Source: JAXMHQ01 sp046346665
GTDB taxonomy: Bacteria > Verrucomicrobiota > Verrucomicrobiia > Limisphaerales > JAXMHQ01
Length of the DNA stretch: 64,000 nt
Assembly: GCA_046346665.1 (NCBI GenBank)
Contig: JAXMHQ010000025.1
Span: 1 to 64,000, forward strand
Direction: 5' to 3'
Positions 56,119 through 63,684 of the stretch are shown here, in pieces. The position numbers were made by a program, and so were the translations under genes. The notes below the pieces were generated by a model. The model saw nothing but the letters and a program-made list of their open reading frames with translations, was not told where the DNA came from and ran no database searches. Each line of letters begins with the position of its first letter. Position 1 is the stretch's first letter.

Positions 56119-56595
56119 ATGTCGCGCATACTCCAAAAGAAGCGTTTATTAATGGCAGGTGGGATACTGTCTGCCAGTTATCTTGGTCTGTATATGTTGG
56201 ACGCGACTCTCGGCGGCTACGACCCTAATTACACTTCAGACGGACGGAGCCGATACACATTCGGACTTTTAGTGCATGATTGCATTATGTGGCAGCCGAG
56301 GTTTGGCTCATACTACAACGAGTATCGGCACGATTTCATCGGCATCGCGTTTTATCCGCTTCTCCAGCTTGACCACCGTTATATCCACAAGACACATTCG
56401 GTCGGTGATGATGACTTTCCGAAGTGGTGGGAGAGTTTGGCAGACACAGACATTCACCCGATTTATCGAGCTGATTACAGGCGGTGGAAGGCCGTCGGAT
56501 TGAAGTATGAGCCAGCACTTGATGCAGCCAGAGCGCGCGGCGACACCAATGAGGTGCGGCGGATTCGGAAGTTGATCCGAGAGGAGTCGAAATGA
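56119..56595 (+). CDS. Cassette 5: small membrane-anchored protein, function unknown
   Basis: 158 residues, ATG only 3 bp after the R' box of attC4, so the ribosome-binding site lies within attC. One N-terminal hydrophobic segment (LMAGGILSASYLGLYMLDAT) is followed by a soluble domain rich in aromatic residues (YTFGLLVHDCIMWQPRFGSY, FIGIAFYPLLQLDHRYIHKT, WKAVGLKYEPALDAARARGD). Not recognised. attC5 begins 19 bp after the stop. Confidence 0.7.
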   Translation: MSRILQKKRLLMAGGILSASYLGLYMLDATLGGYDPNYTSDGRSRYTFGLLVHDCIMWQPRFGSYYNEYRHDFIGIAFYPLLQLDHRYIHKTHSVGDDDFPKWWESLADTDIHPIYRADYRRWKAVGLKYEPALDAARARGDTNEVRRIRKLIREESK

Positions 56596-56614
56596 GTGGT
56601 GACGAACAAATGAC

Positions 56615-56791
56615 ACCTAACAATGCGGTGCAGGCAACTCCGATGAATCGCGAGCAGGCCGCCACCGCGCCGTGACGAGAGATGAGTATTTGGCACATCA
56701 CATCGTGGTTGCAGTCGCAAGCGCGGCTTCGGTCTCCGCACGGCTGCGACCCGACAAGCCCGGTGGCTGTGCCTGACCTGGAGCGTTAGCC
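56615..56791 (+). other. attC site 5
   Basis: R'' ACCTAAC (56615-56621) is the reverse complement of GTTAGGT at the start of cassette 5. R' GTTAGCC lies at 56785-56791. At 177 bp it is the longest site; its interior repeats that of attC2 with an extra TTCGGTCTCCGCACGGCTGC-type segment shared with attC6. Confidence 0.9.
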
Positions 56792-56792
56792 A

Positions 56793-57260
56793 GTGAAGTC
56801 CAAGCATCCATCGTATCCGTTCGTTCCCCGCACAACTGCGATGATGCTTCCGGGTCAGTTCTGGGCGCTACCCCTGCGCGACGGTTCATTTGGTTGTGGC
56901 CGGGTGATTGAGTTGGAGCCTCACAAGCGAGTCCTATTCTTGGCGGCGGTGCTCGACTGGCATAGTGATTCGCCACCGACCTCGGATGCGATTGCTGGCG
57001 CGAGATGCATTAACCAAGGCCGAGCGCATCTCATAGCGATTAGAGAATCCGGCGGTTCCATCTTGGGCCATAGACCGCTGCACCTTGACGAGATCGAGCC
57101 GTGGGTCTTTCGCGGTGCGGCGTCTTGCCTGAACAGCTGGGTCCAGCGGGGTTTCGAGGCACTGCGCCCACAAGTTCCTGAGGACTCACGATTGCCGATA
57201 TTCAGCACGTGGGGATTCAGGGTACCGGTTCGAATTGCAGAGAAGCATTTTCTGTGTTGA
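56793..57260 (+). CDS. Cassette 6: Imm26-family-like immunity protein
   Basis: 155 residues, GTG start at 56793, directly after the R' box of attC5. PGQFWALPLRDGSFGCGRVI followed by ELEPHKRVLFLAAVLDW is the pattern of the immunity-26 family ('G-x-x-F-x-v-P-L-x-D-G-x-x-x-x-G-x-i'), and the later GGSILGHRPLHLDEIEPW fits the same fold. Such proteins are predicted to neutralise polymorphic toxins; no cognate toxin is in the window, consistent with orphan immunity genes carried by integrons. Identification is by motif only. Confidence 0.65.
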   Translation: MKSKHPSYPFVPRTTAMMLPGQFWALPLRDGSFGCGRVIELEPHKRVLFLAAVLDWHSDSPPTSDAIAGARCINQGRAHLIAIRESGGSILGHRPLHLDEIEPWVFRGAASCLNSWVQRGFEALRPQVPEDSRLPIFSTWGFRVPVRIAEKHFLC

Positions 57261-57262
57261 TG

Positions 57263-57424
57263 GGCTAACCATCGGTGCAGGCAATCCCGCTGTAGCGGGA
57301 CGCCGTTACGAGACATGAACAAATGGCACATCACATCGTGGTTGCAGCCGCGGGCGCGGCTTCGGTCTCCGCACCGCTGCGGCCCGACAAGCCCGGTGGC
57401 TGTGCCTGACCTGGAGCGTTAGGT
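57263..57424 (+). other. attC site 6
   Basis: R'' GGCTAAC (57263-57269) complements GTTAGCC, the box that starts cassette 6. R' GTTAGGT lies at 57418-57424. The interior is related to attC5, including CACATCACATCGTGGTTGCA. Confidence 0.9.
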
Positions 57425-57436
57425 GGCTACACGTTT

Positions 57437-58009
57437 ATGGGAGCATCCACATCCTGGCTGGCAGTGAGAGGCAAACCACGAGCAAGAGTGCTTGAGGAGC
57501 TTACGCTTCGTGTTGGCGATTTACCGGGCGACGCTCAGGATTCGGGCTTGCAGGGTTGTGATTTTCCCAACGGCTGGTATGTGATTGCAGCCAGAGATTA
57601 CGGGCACCCGCTAACTGAAGACCCGACACTTCAGCGGCTGTCCGCCGGTTGTGAGGTGGTCGCTGGAGGAGTGGAGACTCATGTGATGTGCAGCACCGCT
57701 TGCGCTTGGAAGGATGGTCGTGAGATTTGGTGGATGGACCATGACTCTGACGTCGGAGTGTTGAATCTCACCACCCGAGGGCAACTTCCGGCACCGTTTA
57801 CCAACATCTACGAAAGCTTATTGGCCAAGCAGGACGCCGAAGGCGGTCCGGATTGTGGAGTGGACTTCATTTTCAGCGCCCCCGAGGAGTTGACCAAGGC
57901 ACTCACCGGTTATCACTACGATGAGTCTCAGCCCGGCGAGGTGTGGCATTCACTTGTGTCCGCCCCGCCACCAAAGAAGTCGTGGTTGGGAGGTTTCTTC
58001 AAGAAATGA
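57437..58009 (+). CDS. Cassette 7: soluble protein, function unknown
   Basis: 190 residues from the ATG at 57437. No signal or membrane segment. CDFPNGWYVIAARDYGHPLT, RLSAGCEVVAGGVETHVMCS and TACAWKDGREIWWMDHDSDV describe a compact domain in which a small protein seems to judge 'ordinary versus stressed' residues in no known family; I cannot name it. It ends with a basic PPPKKSWLGGFFKK tail. Overall layout (short, no signal, Trp-rich) resembles immunity-like cassette proteins, but this is conjecture. Confidence 0.65.
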   Translation: MGASTSWLAVRGKPRARVLEELTLRVGDLPGDAQDSGLQGCDFPNGWYVIAARDYGHPLTEDPTLQRLSAGCEVVAGGVETHVMCSTACAWKDGREIWWMDHDSDVGVLNLTTRGQLPAPFTNIYESLLAKQDAEGGPDCGVDFIFSAPEELTKALTGYHYDESQPGEVWHSLVSAPPPKKSWLGGFFKK

Positions 58010-58016
58010 CGAGACC

Positions 58017-58112
58017 ACCTAACGAAATCACTGGACCGAACGCGGGCGGGCCGCGTCAGTCTCCAATTGGGACGCCACTGGCCGCCCGCGTCGGTCAGTT
58101 CAATCGTTAGGC
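58017..58112 (+). other. attC site 7 (short GC-rich type)
   Basis: R'' ACCTAAC (58017-58023) complements GTTAGGT at the start of cassette 7. R' GTTAGGC lies at 58106-58112. At 96 bp it has a different interior: GCGGGCGGGCCGCGTCAGT pairs with CACTGGCCGCCCGCG, giving a clean long hairpin. Confidence 0.9.
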
Positions 58113-58127
58113 GTCTATCGCCCGTTT

Positions 58128-58562
58128 ATGTTGCTTTTCAAGCTCACAGCCGATAAGACCGTCAAGCGACTTCGCTGGGTGATGGTCGGCACTATGCTTT
58201 TCGACAAAATCAATACACTTCTCGGACAGCCCAGCTCCTACTGGCAGCGTCCGACCACCGCAGACGAGGGGGACGCCTTTTTTTACTTTTTCTTGAGCCG
58301 CGGATTGCCGGTGTATCTCCTATTTTCACTGGTCTATATCGTAGTCATTTTCTTACTTGTGTCGGTTCTTCCACGAAGGCTTGGTTTGATTATCATCTTT
58401 GCCTTTATCCTCTGTCACTTTCTCGGAGCATCCACCTGGTTGGCCTACCGTTGGCATTTCGGCGTCACAGGCCCTATCATTTATGGTATCATCCTTAGCG
58501 TGCTTATTGTCTTATTGGCATTTCCAGACGCTGAAAAAGGCGCTGCAGGCAAAAGCCGCTGA
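58128..58562 (+). CDS. Cassette 8: small integral membrane protein, function unknown
   Basis: 144 residues, ATG 16 bp after attC7. Three or four hydrophobic segments: GLPVYLLFSLVYIVVIFLLV, LGLIIIFAFILCHFLGASTW and PIIYGIILSVLIVLLAF, after a charged N-terminal region with a possible first segment. No motif recognised. No intact attC follows; see 58563-58857. Confidence 0.65.
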   Translation: MLLFKLTADKTVKRLRWVMVGTMLFDKINTLLGQPSSYWQRPTTADEGDAFFYFFLSRGLPVYLLFSLVYIVVIFLLVSVLPRRLGLIIIFAFILCHFLGASTWLAYRWHFGVTGPIIYGIILSVLIVLLAFPDAEKGAAGKSR

Positions 58563-58857
58563 CCCTCCAGTTTTGTATGGTTTTGGATATGCGAAAAGTC
58601 ATTCGCTTTGGCGCAGCTTGCCGTCCGGCGGCTGTGCCTGAGCTCACCTTCCGCCACTAACGATGCACCGAAGCGGGCAGGTGCACATAGTCCGTGGTTC
58701 CTGCGATGTCACTTGGTCAGCCTGAGTCCTGGCCACTGCGTTCCTCTTCCTCTTCCATTTGGCAGGAGGTCTATCTTGACTTCCCGTTGCGACACTGCAT
58801 GATACCTGTCGGGCAATGAGGAATTAGCCGAATCCAAAGCAAAAATGGTCTCGGATT
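58563..58857. other. Gap with a possible eroded attC site
   Basis: GCCACTAAC (58653-58661) resembles the expected R'' GCCTAAC with two extra bases, and a GCGTTC box occurs at 58737-58742. However, the R' is not GTTRRRY and the boxes do not match each other. No gene is seen. It may be a decayed cassette boundary. Confidence 0.35.
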
Positions 58858-59574
58858 ATGAAAGCATCATTTGTTGCGGTGGCCTTATGCATTTTGTTGT
58901 CTCACCCGGCTCAAGCGGCGGCCTCTCTCTACGACGATTTCAGCGGCACGCAAATCGATAGCAGTATTTGGCACGTGCAGCTCCCGTTTTCGGGATCATC
59001 CGTGAATGAGTCAGGAGGCAACGCCATTTTCAAAAGCAGAGGCCAGTTGATCACGATTCCGCAATTGGCGGGTTCACCGGCTGGAGTGCTTGATATTCAA
59101 GGCAGCTTTGCATTCACGGGTGGTTCGGATGAAGTCTTCAGGGTTGCGACCAGAACGGACGGGGCGGTGATCAACGTCTTTGGAGAGCTGGGTGGTCCGG
59201 TTGTGGTTTTCAACGGCCCGGGAATCGGCGGGGGCAGCGTGGGAGTTGAAGATGAGACTTCGTCTGGAGGCTCAGGCATCGGATACGCCAATGTTTCATT
59301 TGCGTTGAATACTTATTACAGTTTCCGCATTACCGATGACGGCAACAACATCGCTGTTTACATTTCGGATTTTGGTAATCCAGTGCTCGCGGAAAGCGAC
59401 ACCTATTCGCTTGGCAGCTACGTAGGATTGTACGACCGCGAGACTTACGGCGGCTACAATCAAAATCCCGGCGTAAGTCTGGAGTACATCAGCATAACAG
59501 TGCCGGAACCCTCAGTATTCGCTCTACTGGGGTTCGGGGTCGCCGCGCTGACGGTTGCTCGGCGGCGCGCGTGA
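58858..59574 (+). CDS. PEP-CTERM sorting-domain secreted protein
   Basis: 238 residues. Signal peptide MKASFVAVALCILLSHPAQA. The body is a concanavalin-like beta sandwich (SLYDDFSGTQIDSSIWHVQL, FAFTGGSDEVFRVATRTDGA, SVGLYDRE-like strands). The C-terminus is a complete PEP-CTERM tag: VPEPSVFALLGFGVAALTVA followed by RRRA. Exosortase would process this tag during export of a surface or extracellular-matrix protein; no exosortase gene is in the window. It lies between two attC-like sites, so it may itself be a cassette. Confidence 0.88.
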   Translation: MKASFVAVALCILLSHPAQAAASLYDDFSGTQIDSSIWHVQLPFSGSSVNESGGNAIFKSRGQLITIPQLAGSPAGVLDIQGSFAFTGGSDEVFRVATRTDGAVINVFGELGGPVVVFNGPGIGGGSVGVEDETSSGGSGIGYANVSFALNTYYSFRITDDGNNIAVYISDFGNPVLAESDTYSLGSYVGLYDRETYGGYNQNPGVSLEYISITVPEPSVFALLGFGVAALTVARRRA

Positions 59575-59605
59575 GAGTATTAAGGAACTGCCAAAATCCC
59601 GCTGT

Positions 59606-59708
59606 GGCGAACCAGGCGGTGCAGCGAACGGGAGCCGGCCGATTCGCTCGGAGTCAGATACGAGCATCATGGGCGGCTAGTTCCAGTCGCTGACCTTTTG
59701 CGTTCGGA
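59606..59708 (+). other. attC site 9 (diverged)
   Basis: R'' GGCGAAC (59606-59612) and R' GTTCGGA (59702-59708) enclose 89 bases starting CAGGCGGTGCAGCGAAC and ending CGCTGACCTTTTGC, the same L''/L' framework as attC1. The R'' partner at the start of its own cassette could not be found. Confidence 0.65.
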
Positions 59709-59729
59709 CTCTGAGCCGTTGCACAACAT

Positions 59730-60788
59730 ATGAAAATATCCAAGAAAGACCTCGAGTGGGCGGCAAGCGAAGGCGTGCTTTCGAGTGAGCAGGCGGCACA
59801 ACTCTGGAATCGACTTGAAGCGAATCAAGCTCAGCAGCCGCACTTTTCCGCAGCTCACGTGGCCTATTATTTCGGAGCCATGATCGTTATCTCGGCTATG
59901 GGCTGGTTCATGACGCTTGCCTGGGAGAATCTTGGAGGTCCTGGCATCTTCGTCATTGCCACTATCTACGCCGTGTGCTTCAGCCTCGCAGGGAGAACGC
60001 TTTGGCAGCAGAAGGCCTTCCAGATTCCGGGTGGCCTTCTGTTCACCATAGCAGTGTGCATGGTTCCGTTGGCAATCTACGGATTGGAGAAATGGGTAGG
60101 CTTTTGGCCTCAGGACACCCCCACCAGCTATCGCGATTACCATGTTTATGTCAAAGGGAGTTGGATTGTCATGGAATTGGCAACGATTCTGGCTGGCATA
60201 ATCGCCCTGCGGTTTGTTCGGTTTCCATTCCTCACGGCACCCATTGCTTTCTCGCTGTGGTACATGTCAATGGACCTCACTCCCATTCTCTTTGGGGTTC
60301 AGGACTTTTCCTGGGAGGAACGCAAGTGGGTCTCGGTCTGGTTCGGCCTGATCATGCTATTGGCCTCCTATCTAGCAGATCATCGCACAGAGAAGGACTA
60401 TGCATTCTGGGGGTATTTTTTCGGCCTGCTCGCATTCTGGGGTGGCCTTTCGTTCATGGACAGTGACAGCCAGTGGACCAAGGCTGTGTATTGCTTGATA
60501 AACCTGGGTTTGATGCTCGTCTCAGTGCTCCTGGAAAGACGGGTCTTCATCATCTTCGGGGCGCTTGGTGTTTTCGGTTATCTGGGATATTTGTCCTATC
60601 GTGTCTTCGAGAACTCGTTGTTCTTCCCCTTTGCTCTGACCTTTCTTGGCGTCGGGATCATTTTCCTGGGTATCCAATACCAGAAGAATGGCGATGGGAT
60701 TCAGAGGGCCATCCTGGCGCGTCTGCCGCGGGCGCTAATCCAACGACTTCCACGAGAAAGGACCCGACGAAATGCGGTATCCCCGTAG
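59730..60788 (+). CDS. DUF2157-like multi-pass membrane protein
   Basis: 352 residues, ATG 21 bp after attC9. The soluble N-terminus MKISKKDLEWAASEGVLSSE, QAAQLWNRLEAN matches the 'I-s-x-e-q-A-x-x-L-W' helix that opens DUF2157 proteins. About nine membrane segments follow (YYFGAMIVISAMGWFMTLAW, GIFVIATIYAVCFSLAG, AVYCLINLGLMLVSVLLERR, VFIIFGALGVFGYLGYLSYR). Function unknown. It is much larger than the other cassette ORFs. The expected downstream R'' (TCCGAAC) is seen only as TCCGACT near 60822, so it may be an old, fixed cassette at the array end. Confidence 0.75.
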   Translation: MKISKKDLEWAASEGVLSSEQAAQLWNRLEANQAQQPHFSAAHVAYYFGAMIVISAMGWFMTLAWENLGGPGIFVIATIYAVCFSLAGRTLWQQKAFQIPGGLLFTIAVCMVPLAIYGLEKWVGFWPQDTPTSYRDYHVYVKGSWIVMELATILAGIIALRFVRFPFLTAPIAFSLWYMSMDLTPILFGVQDFSWEERKWVSVWFGLIMLLASYLADHRTEKDYAFWGYFFGLLAFWGGLSFMDSDSQWTKAVYCLINLGLMLVSVLLERRVFIIFGALGVFGYLGYLSYRVFENSLFFPFALTFLGVGIIFLGIQYQKNGDGIQRAILARLPRALIQRLPRERTRRNAVSP

Positions 60789-61006
60789 CGCGTGCGCAAT
60801 GTCCACGCCACTTGTCCGACTGCAGTTGATTGGCGAGTCGAGATATGTCGAAGAGTTCAGACCATAGCGTCAGAGGCGGTTCAGGGTGCCTGGAATCCTC
60901 CTGTCTCGCGTCTGTTTCCTCATACCGGGAGACCTCAACAATTTCTTAACAGTTGGCGACTTCATCTTAATTAGGCAGCCCGCTGTCTGTGGGTCAAACT
61001 GGCTGC

Positions 61007-61672
61007 ATGGATGAAGCATTGAGTTTGGCATTTCCAGGCGGTGGAATGGTGAATCGCATTCACCGGCGGGTTCAAGGGTTCTTCTCGGACGGTCACAGCC
61101 AGGTGCGCTATGGCGGACGGCAAGGTGCGACATCGGTTCGCCCGCCGCAGATTATGTTTCCAGGACGGGTTCTGATCCCGGTCGATCTGACAAAATGTCC
61201 GCTGGAAACCTTCTCCTGCGTCAACCGGTTTGCTCACAGCCATCGGGTAACTGTCACTCTTCTACACGTCGTGAATCTCTGTGCGGCAGTTTTCGACAAT
61301 CGCGCATTCGACTTGCTCTCCCAGCGAGCCCGGGAGCATATCCGACTCCTGGCAGAACATTTTCTCGATCCTCGTCTTCCTGTTCGATTGCGTGTTCGAG
61401 TCGGCAAGCCTGCCGAGGAAATCCTGGCGGAAGCGAAGGAGGCGAGCGTCGATTGGATTCTGCTGACCACTTATGGCGGGGGTTCATTCTGGAAACGGCC
61501 GTTCAGGCCGCGGATTGTCGAGAAAGTGTTTCGCGCGGCGCCCTGCAACGCAACGCTTCTTCACGTGAGAACGCGATTTAACTGTGAGGAAGATTGGGGT
61601 TGTGTTGATGCGATTCTTTCCAGTCTCACCTGCACAGGTTTGTTCAGATCTCCGGAACCCGCAGTCGCTTGA
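61007..61672 (+). CDS. Universal stress protein, UspA family (first)
   Basis: 221 residues from the ATG at 61007. An unusual ~45-residue N-terminal extension precedes the Usp fold: FPGRVLIPVDLTKCPLETFS (beta1 with the Asp of the ATP-type site), VTVTLLHVVNLCAA, a helix region ARVREHIRLL-like, RVRVGKPAEEILAEAKEASV, DWILLTTYGGGSFWKRPF and CNATLLHVRT. The 'G-x2-G-x9-G' ATP motif is not clean. It is followed by a second Usp gene, suggesting a stress or membrane-perturbation response pair. Confidence 0.8.
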   Translation: MDEALSLAFPGGGMVNRIHRRVQGFFSDGHSQVRYGGRQGATSVRPPQIMFPGRVLIPVDLTKCPLETFSCVNRFAHSHRVTVTLLHVVNLCAAVFDNRAFDLLSQRAREHIRLLAEHFLDPRLPVRLRVRVGKPAEEILAEAKEASVDWILLTTYGGGSFWKRPFRPRIVEKVFRAAPCNATLLHVRTRFNCEEDWGCVDAILSSLTCTGLFRSPEPAVA

Positions 61673-61736
61673 AATCGCTCTTCCATTTCCCTTTTGCACA
61701 CCCGCGGTTCAGTTCCACCATTTTCCAGGCACATTC

Positions 61737-61946
61737 ATGAATCTCTATCGCAGCACCACGATCGGCATTCTCGCAGCCAAGGATGCGCGCCGCCGCCGCT
61801 TGCTGAAACACATGGCTGATGCGGCGATTCGAAACGCCGCGCGAGTAAAATCGTCTTGCGCCAATCGAGTCGTGCATTTCGATCCGCGGAACGGCGAACA
61901 ACATTCTGCAGCCGGCGGGAATAGCAGACCAACTGGGAGGAATTGA
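61737..61946 (+). CDS. Possible small basic protein between the two Usp genes
   Basis: 69 residues from the ATG at 61737 to a TGA at 61944-61946, whose last base is the first base of the next gene's ATG (TGATG), so coupling is possible. MNLYRSTTIGILAAKDARRR is strongly basic and the rest (HMADAAIRNAARVKSSCANR) has no recognised motif. It may be a translated leader or a chance ORF. Confidence 0.35.
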   Translation: MNLYRSTTIGILAAKDARRRRLLKHMADAAIRNAARVKSSCANRVVHFDPRNGEQHSAAGGNSRPTGRN

Positions 61947-62410
61947 TGCGCACCCAAACGGCAGTTTCCGGGCATAGCGGACGGGACAATCCCGTCATCC
62001 GGCGCATTCTCGTCCCATTGACATTGGGTGAAGGAACGCGTGAGGTTCTTAGGCTGGCGTCCATTCTCGCAGCGAGGCACCACGCGGAGTTGGTGCTGTT
62101 GCATGTCGTTCAAATGGACGTGCCTGGCGAACCTTCCGATATTCCGGAGGGGCGTTTGCGGAAGCTGCTGTGCGATGCGGCCCAATCAGAATTGAAAGAA
62201 CTTGTTCAAATGTTGAACTTGAAGCTGCCGGTGAAGGTGATCGTCCGCGCGGGGTTGCCGTCAAAAGCAATCGAGGAAACGTTGAACGCAGTCAAAGCGG
62301 ACCTGCTCATTTCCTGCGCTGAAACGGCTCGCTCGATGTGCCAGACGGAAGCATCCTGCAAACGGCGCAAAATATTTCCGAAGAAATACGTTGCTGAAGA
62401 CCCCGATTAA
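61946..62410 (+). CDS. Universal stress protein, UspA family (second)
   Basis: 154 residues from the ATG at 61946, with GGGAGGA eight bases upstream. IRRILVPLTLGEGTREVLRL is the Usp beta1/alpha1 unit (Leu in place of the usual Asp), then AELVLLHVVQMDVP, a long helical section (KLLCDAAQSELKELVQMLNL) and LPVKVIVRAGLPSKAIEETL, VKADLLISCAE. The C-terminal ATP-binding loop 'G-S-x-x-x-x-V' is replaced by SMCQTEASCKRRKIFPKKY, so nucleotide binding is doubtful. Together with the preceding gene it likely forms a stress-responsive unit. Confidence 0.8.
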   Translation: MRTQTAVSGHSGRDNPVIRRILVPLTLGEGTREVLRLASILAARHHAELVLLHVVQMDVPGEPSDIPEGRLRKLLCDAAQSELKELVQMLNLKLPVKVIVRAGLPSKAIEETLNAVKADLLISCAETARSMCQTEASCKRRKIFPKKYVAEDPD

Positions 62411-62549
62411 GACCATGATGGGGGCGTTCTTGGATAGCTTGTCCGTTTCAAGGCTGGTAAATCCTCAGGTGAACTCAGTTCAGTGATGATTCTAAACCCG
62501 ATGGTCGGGAACAGTTTGGAGCCCAGGGTTTGTTCAGAGAGCATCACAT

Positions 62550-62867
62550 ATGAGTAATAAATTGTTTGTTGGAAATCTTTCCTTCAATACCACCGAAAAC
62601 GATCTTCAGGACGCGTTTGCCGCGCATGGCACCGTGGTCGAGGCCAACCTGATGATGGATCGAGTCACCGGCCGGCCGCGCGGGTTCGGTTTCGTCACGA
62701 TGAGCACGCCGGAGCAGGCGCAAAGCGCCATCACGGCGCTCAACGGCCACGAGATGGACGGCCGCGCACTGACGGTGAACATCGCCCGGCCGCGCGAAGA
62801 GCGGGCTGGCGGGCATGGATCCGGCGGTGGCCGTCGCGAATACGGCGGCGCGCCCAATCGGTATTGA
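62550..62867 (+). CDS. RRM-domain RNA-binding protein
   Basis: 105 residues, the length of the small bacterial/cyanobacterial RRM proteins. RNP2 is KLFVGNLSF (~4-12) and RNP1 is GRPRGFGFVTM (~41-51). A short Gly/Arg-rich tail (GGHGSGGGRREYGGAPNRY) ends the protein. Such proteins bind single-stranded RNA and are often cold-induced. The 139 bp upstream leader might contain a regulatory region. A very strong terminator follows. Confidence 0.95.
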   Translation: MSNKLFVGNLSFNTTENDLQDAFAAHGTVVEANLMMDRVTGRPRGFGFVTMSTPEQAQSAITALNGHEMDGRALTVNIARPREERAGGHGSGGGRREYGGAPNRY

Positions 62868-62881
62868 TTTGCAGCGTCTTT

Positions 62882-62924
62882 CGGAGCGGGGTTCGGCCTG
62901 AACCGGATCCCGCTCCGCGTTTTT
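62882..62924 (+). terminator. Rho-independent terminator of the RRM gene
   Basis: CGGAGCGGG (62882-62890) pairs with CCCGCTCCG (62909-62917), with an inner GGTTC / GAACC stem, followed by CG and a run of five T (62920-62924). Confidence 0.9.
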
Positions 62925-63026
62925 CTCCTGCGGGAAATCCACGGCCCCGGCGGCCGGGGCGCAGGCGCGGATGCCCCGGCGCGGCGTCCTCCCAGCGGCC
63001 GCGGTTTTTAAGCGCCAGAGAGCATT

Positions 63027-63251
63027 ATGATGGAATCGAAAGAACAGCCCATTGAAGTGGAAGGCACCGTTGCGGTGGTTCTTCCAGGCACCATGTTTCG
63101 TGTCGAACTGGACAACCAACACATGGTGCTCGCGACGATTTGCGGCAAGATGCGAAAGCGCTTCGTGCGGCTCACCGCCGGCGATCGTGTCAAAATGGAG
63201 ATGTCGCCCTACGATTTGAACAAGGCGCGCATCACCTGGCGTCTCCGCTGA
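63027..63251 (+). CDS. infA: Translation initiation factor IF-1
   Basis: 74 residues. The S1/OB-fold core EGTVAVVLPGTMFRVELDNQ, HMVLATICGKMRKRFVRLTA, GDRVKMEMSPYDLNKARITW, LR is diagnostic; IF-1 binds the ribosomal A site with IF-2 and IF-3. Two in-frame ATGs (63027, 63030) are possible starts. No ribosomal-protein operon surrounds it; infA standing alone after an RRM gene is consistent with an extra, stress-associated copy. Confidence 0.93.
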   Translation: MMESKEQPIEVEGTVAVVLPGTMFRVELDNQHMVLATICGKMRKRFVRLTAGDRVKMEMSPYDLNKARITWRLR

Positions 63252-63684
63252 AACAGCTCCCGGGAATCTCTCCCCGCTGAGCCGGTGTTTCCCTGCCGGG
63301 TGTCGCCGGAGCCTCCGCGTGCTCTGCGTCTCTGAATGAGTTTGAGTTTTTTGAACTGCATAGAGACGGCCAGGGCGACTGACTTTGAACCAAATCCCGT
63401 TCGACCCGGCCGGGGGAAGATCCAGCACTCCCCAGCCGGCTTCTGTGTCGCCCTTCAAACCGGGCGGCCCCTTCACAGCGAACCTGCCCAAGCCACGATG
63501 TTCATCGCCCCGGACCCATTTTGGTTCGTATAAGGAGTGCTTCCGAGTCGTTAACGCGCCCTCATAGCGGCGCAACAAATACTCCCCAGTTCGATCTTGT
63601 CAGGGAGCTTGGCGGAGGCTAGGAATGGCGGTAAGGATTGAGATCTTCAACGCAGGTATCAACCCCTGAACCCTGTCGCATATC
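63252..63684. other. Stretch without a recognisable gene
   Basis: Only overlapping short ORFs with no coherent product are present. It contains a half-copy of the CGCAGAGG-type element (63316-63350, ending GAGTTTGAGTTTT). No terminator was found directly after infA. Confidence 0.5.

Noticed and set aside
61584..61736. Longer version of the small ORF between the Usp genes
   Set aside because: Overlaps the end of the first Usp gene and has no coding character.
63336..63567. Two overlapping ORFs after infA
   Set aside because: No ribosome-binding site, no motifs and different frames over the same DNA.
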